IMG/VR virus record: IMGVR_UViG_3300032116_001185
Location: 1 to 25,664 of that record
DNA: 25,664 nt
Strand: one strand, 5' to 3'
Source: a virus
The first letter of the stretch is position 1; every line of letters begins with the position of its first letter. Below are positions 24,301-25,664 of this stretch, piece after piece. The position numbers and the translations under genes were made by a program. The notes beneath the pieces are model-generated. The model did not search any database. It saw only the letters and a list, made by a program, of their open reading frames with translations, and was not told the origin of the DNA.

Positions 24301-25664
24301 AACAACAGAAAAACCAATTGACTTAGTTTCATATGTTTATAAAGAATTAAATAATGCATATAAACATTTTGGAACTAGAATAAGAATTATTGGTAAAATT
24401 GAAAACAACGAAAGTCGTAGTCAGACTCCAACAGGAAGCGTAACATACTACCAGGTCGCTGGAGTTAAACCAGATCAAAATGTAAACATTGGTGGTGGTT
24501 CTGGAGGTTTAGCAGTATTGCTTAATCCAGAAACAAATAATGGATATTATTTTGAAATTGCTGCCTTAACAGAACAAAATATAGAATCATATTTAAAATT
24601 AGATAAAAATAACAAATCTAGTATTTCAATTAATAACGTAGTATTTTATAAAATCAAAAAAAATTCTTCAAATACAGAAGCCATTCCAGTAAAACTTTGG
24701 GGAGGGCTATCAAAAATTACAGTTGACGACGGTAGATTTACTGGACAATATAGAATGTCTAGTGAAGAAAATCCAACAGTATATGATCTAGCAGTAGAAT
24801 ATCAAGATATAGGAAAAATTAGAAGATTTTTCTTATATATAAATAATCAACTAATTCAGGTTGTAGACGATACAGATCCGCTACCAGTATATAACAATAT
24901 GGCTCTATTTGTTCGTGGATCTTCTAGAGTTATGTTTGAAAATATTTACGCACTATCTGAAAACTATTCTCAAAATAGCGTGTTTACAGTTGGAGAAACA
25001 CTTTCATCAGCATTTGGCGATAAAGAAATAAATGCTAGTGAGTCTTTTAGAAAATATGCAATGAGTGGCATTGTTCAGTCAACGTATTTATCAGGAATTA
25101 GTTCTCAACAACCACCTAAATATAATATGTATTTTGAAGAATTTGGCTCAATTATGAGAGAGTGTTCTTATTTTGATATTAAATATGATCGTGCATATCC
25201 TGCTCTTTACGCTCAACTATCTCCAACTTTTAATAAAATAAAAGGATATATCACATCTGGATTTTATGCTGATTCATACGGCGCAGAGTTTTTAGTTTTT
25301 AATGCTACAGATACAGCAATTAATCTTGACGAAACCAGTGGCAACTATTTAAGAATTCAGGGAATTACTTTTACACAGGACACAACTCACGAACTAACTG
25401 TTGATGAGTATTTTAAAAAACGTAGCAATTTTTCTAATCCACAACTAACTAGTTCTTCTCAAATTATTTCTCCGCTTGTTGAAAAAGAAAAATTTGATAA
25501 TATAAAATTAAGTAGAATGATTTATGGAAATAATGAATTTACTCTAGACACTCCATATATTCAAACACAAGACGATGCTGAAAGTTTGATGGGCTGGATT
25601 ATAGATAAGTTAATGGAACCTAAAAAATCAGTTGGTATAAAAATATTTGCAACTCCAACTATTC
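21308..25664 (+). CDS. Tail hub / tail-associated minor tail protein, partial at the window's right edge
   Basis: I checked the frame codon by codon across most of its length and found no stop up to the last base: at least 1452 residues, continuing outside. The protein would form the hub under the distal tail ring. Residues about 1-120 resemble the opening of actinophage minor tail proteins (LEDCIKPFRPRSGINKAAFF). The region near 566-602 (DQTVAEVLNQLAVSTQTAMF, then FDEYNNFIVMSKDY) matches the hub domain pattern of gp27/Tal-type proteins. At about 1061-1219, after a Gly-rich linker, a jelly-roll-like domain is likely (GYYFEIAAL, RRFFLYINNQLIQVV). The final part, with DDAESLMGWIIDKLMEPKKS, returns to a hub-like style. 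GGAAGAAG precedes ATG 21308, the base after the previous stop. Domain calls are by eye. Confidence 0.85.
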   Translation, partial: MFESTELKDHFETSATIQTESLVLAEWNMNMPDNISKLGNYRYRPQEQNSQFLTLINTFDPADIGLFYTGATDADVVIDGGFENNGTPQLFTSTKEKVKLLYSLEDCIKPFRPRSGINKAAFFNGRYLANSGKDIARRPRYYMPSRYDQFKYWTSFRTENGIERGIAKTIVNGNYYIDDAVPFVVYKKNVPTNRIIVKMQTNVGDIDLGDFTDISRTFPDPLYGNANKTTPTRWRVQYLEENNWTDAYIFNENDLREDGSAIISNDGYVELQYALKNIPDNFKDTFVIAETISSSTLLPTESINGYAYLVIENEGSVGTFHVWNSTTEEYETFVPAYGWILGSEKIDNKTSFVTDLTSPLSFIETTNGKTIYREFQDIRGLRIVVERMNKFDSTFDLIEMSPRLVVNISDKVIEYSIKKILSDLGNSALPVGQLLASTGNLSIFDDDQAFNDNNTNSIISDYIRKNIKFNFYEKILNVSGYDYWVPIKTLYSDGFPQANVTAGTLDLSLRDFYFFLESMPAPRMLVTEVSLSYAITLILDYIGFSNYAFYRTTNEPEPIIPYFFIAPDQTVAEVLNQLAVSTQTAMFFDEYNNFIVMSKDYMLPTIDDRSTNIILSGSNNQSASGIIENQTSGTLPNILSIASEDKKVYNNGKINYTTRYIQRSYGNVRQASMIDKEKTWIYKPALLWEVSGTDSTKTINEVASKQSKYVLGAMPINSDLSNSVPTVVNHQIQNNVIDLGENVYWLTRYQGYFYSNGEIIRYDAAQFNVTLAIWYPIQSDGSLLDSSPQIVLPGRLAPTSIIDNLDKKVANGEITEAQKGEAIQGWRTSHRQGSSNVWITNNQEYQNYFKSLPFNGKIYPTGLVRIYTVPFYETIDGITRLQNGSVYEHGRAQFGTQVTTHSAGINSYWSNNDYVKGCEMKTEYLFTTTLLEDISLPSTSTGAAGVNNTKARQTSRNGTIKNFMSSSYSTETPVNNTTSTQSGTIQSSALVMNGPSFTTTEKPIDLVSYVYKELNNAYKHFGTRIRIIGKIENNESRSQTPTGSVTYYQVAGVKPDQNVNIGGGSGGLAVLLNPETNNGYYFEIAALTEQNIESYLKLDKNNKSSISINNVVFYKIKKNSSNTEAIPVKLWGGLSKITVDDGRFTGQYRMSSEENPTVYDLAVEYQDIGKIRRFFLYINNQLIQVVDDTDPLPVYNNMALFVRGSSRVMFENIYALSENYSQNSVFTVGETLSSAFGDKEINASESFRKYAMSGIVQSTYLSGISSQQPPKYNMYFEEFGSIMRECSYFDIKYDRAYPALYAQLSPTFNKIKGYITSGFYADSYGAEFLVFNATDTAINLDETSGNYLRIQGITFTQDTTHELTVDEYFKKRSNFSNPQLTSSSQIISPLVEKEKFDNIKLSRMIYGNNEFTLDTPYIQTQDDAESLMGWIIDKLMEPKKSVGIKIFATPTI

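Overview
The window is a contiguous piece of an AT-rich double-stranded DNA phage (or prophage) genome with a long non-contractile tail (siphovirus). Every credible gene is on the + strand, genes are packed end to end, and no gap exceeds 100 bases. No tRNA, CRISPR, integrase or insertion sequence was seen. The host is probably an actinobacterium, perhaps an AT-rich aquatic lineage. This is an inference from three things: the tail and minor-tail proteins read like those of actinophages, the phage carries a monomeric B12-dependent ribonucleotide reductase, and several genes seem to start on leaderless mRNAs, which are common in actinobacteria.

Layout: (1) 3-1196, the C-terminal part of a class II ribonucleotide reductase, the end of a nucleotide-metabolism region. 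(2) 1232-4696, a large protein with LamG-like folds, placed unusually upstream of the portal. (3) 4715-9280, the head module: a small unknown protein, portal, prohead protease with a C-terminal scaffold that also has its own internal start, and major capsid protein. (4) 9374-12434, head-tail connectors and tail terminator, mostly in start/stop-overlapping series. (5) 12506-14299, the tail tube and two paralogous tail assembly chaperones, one long and one short. (6) 14322-25664, a 2116-residue tape measure protein with a LysM domain, a distal-tail-type protein, and a tail hub protein of at least 1452 residues that runs off the window. No terminase is visible.

Expression signals are unusually readable. 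Seven gaps carry an extended -10 promoter box (TG-n-TATAAT or close) with no convincing -35. The capsid and tail-tube genes are each followed by an intrinsic terminator and then a fresh promoter. Three genes (4715, 6751, 13217) start 7-9 bases after such a box and lack a Shine-Dalgarno site, so their mRNAs are probably leaderless.

The main idea to test concerns two pairs of products. Lambda makes its protease/scaffold pair (C/Nu3) by nested starts and its chaperone pair (GT/G) by a -1 frameshift. Here the protease-scaffold fusion and the long chaperone both start leaderless, while free scaffold and the short chaperone both have very strong Shine-Dalgarno starts. The phage may set low:high protein ratios by start type, and may have replaced the tail chaperone frameshift with a gene duplication.
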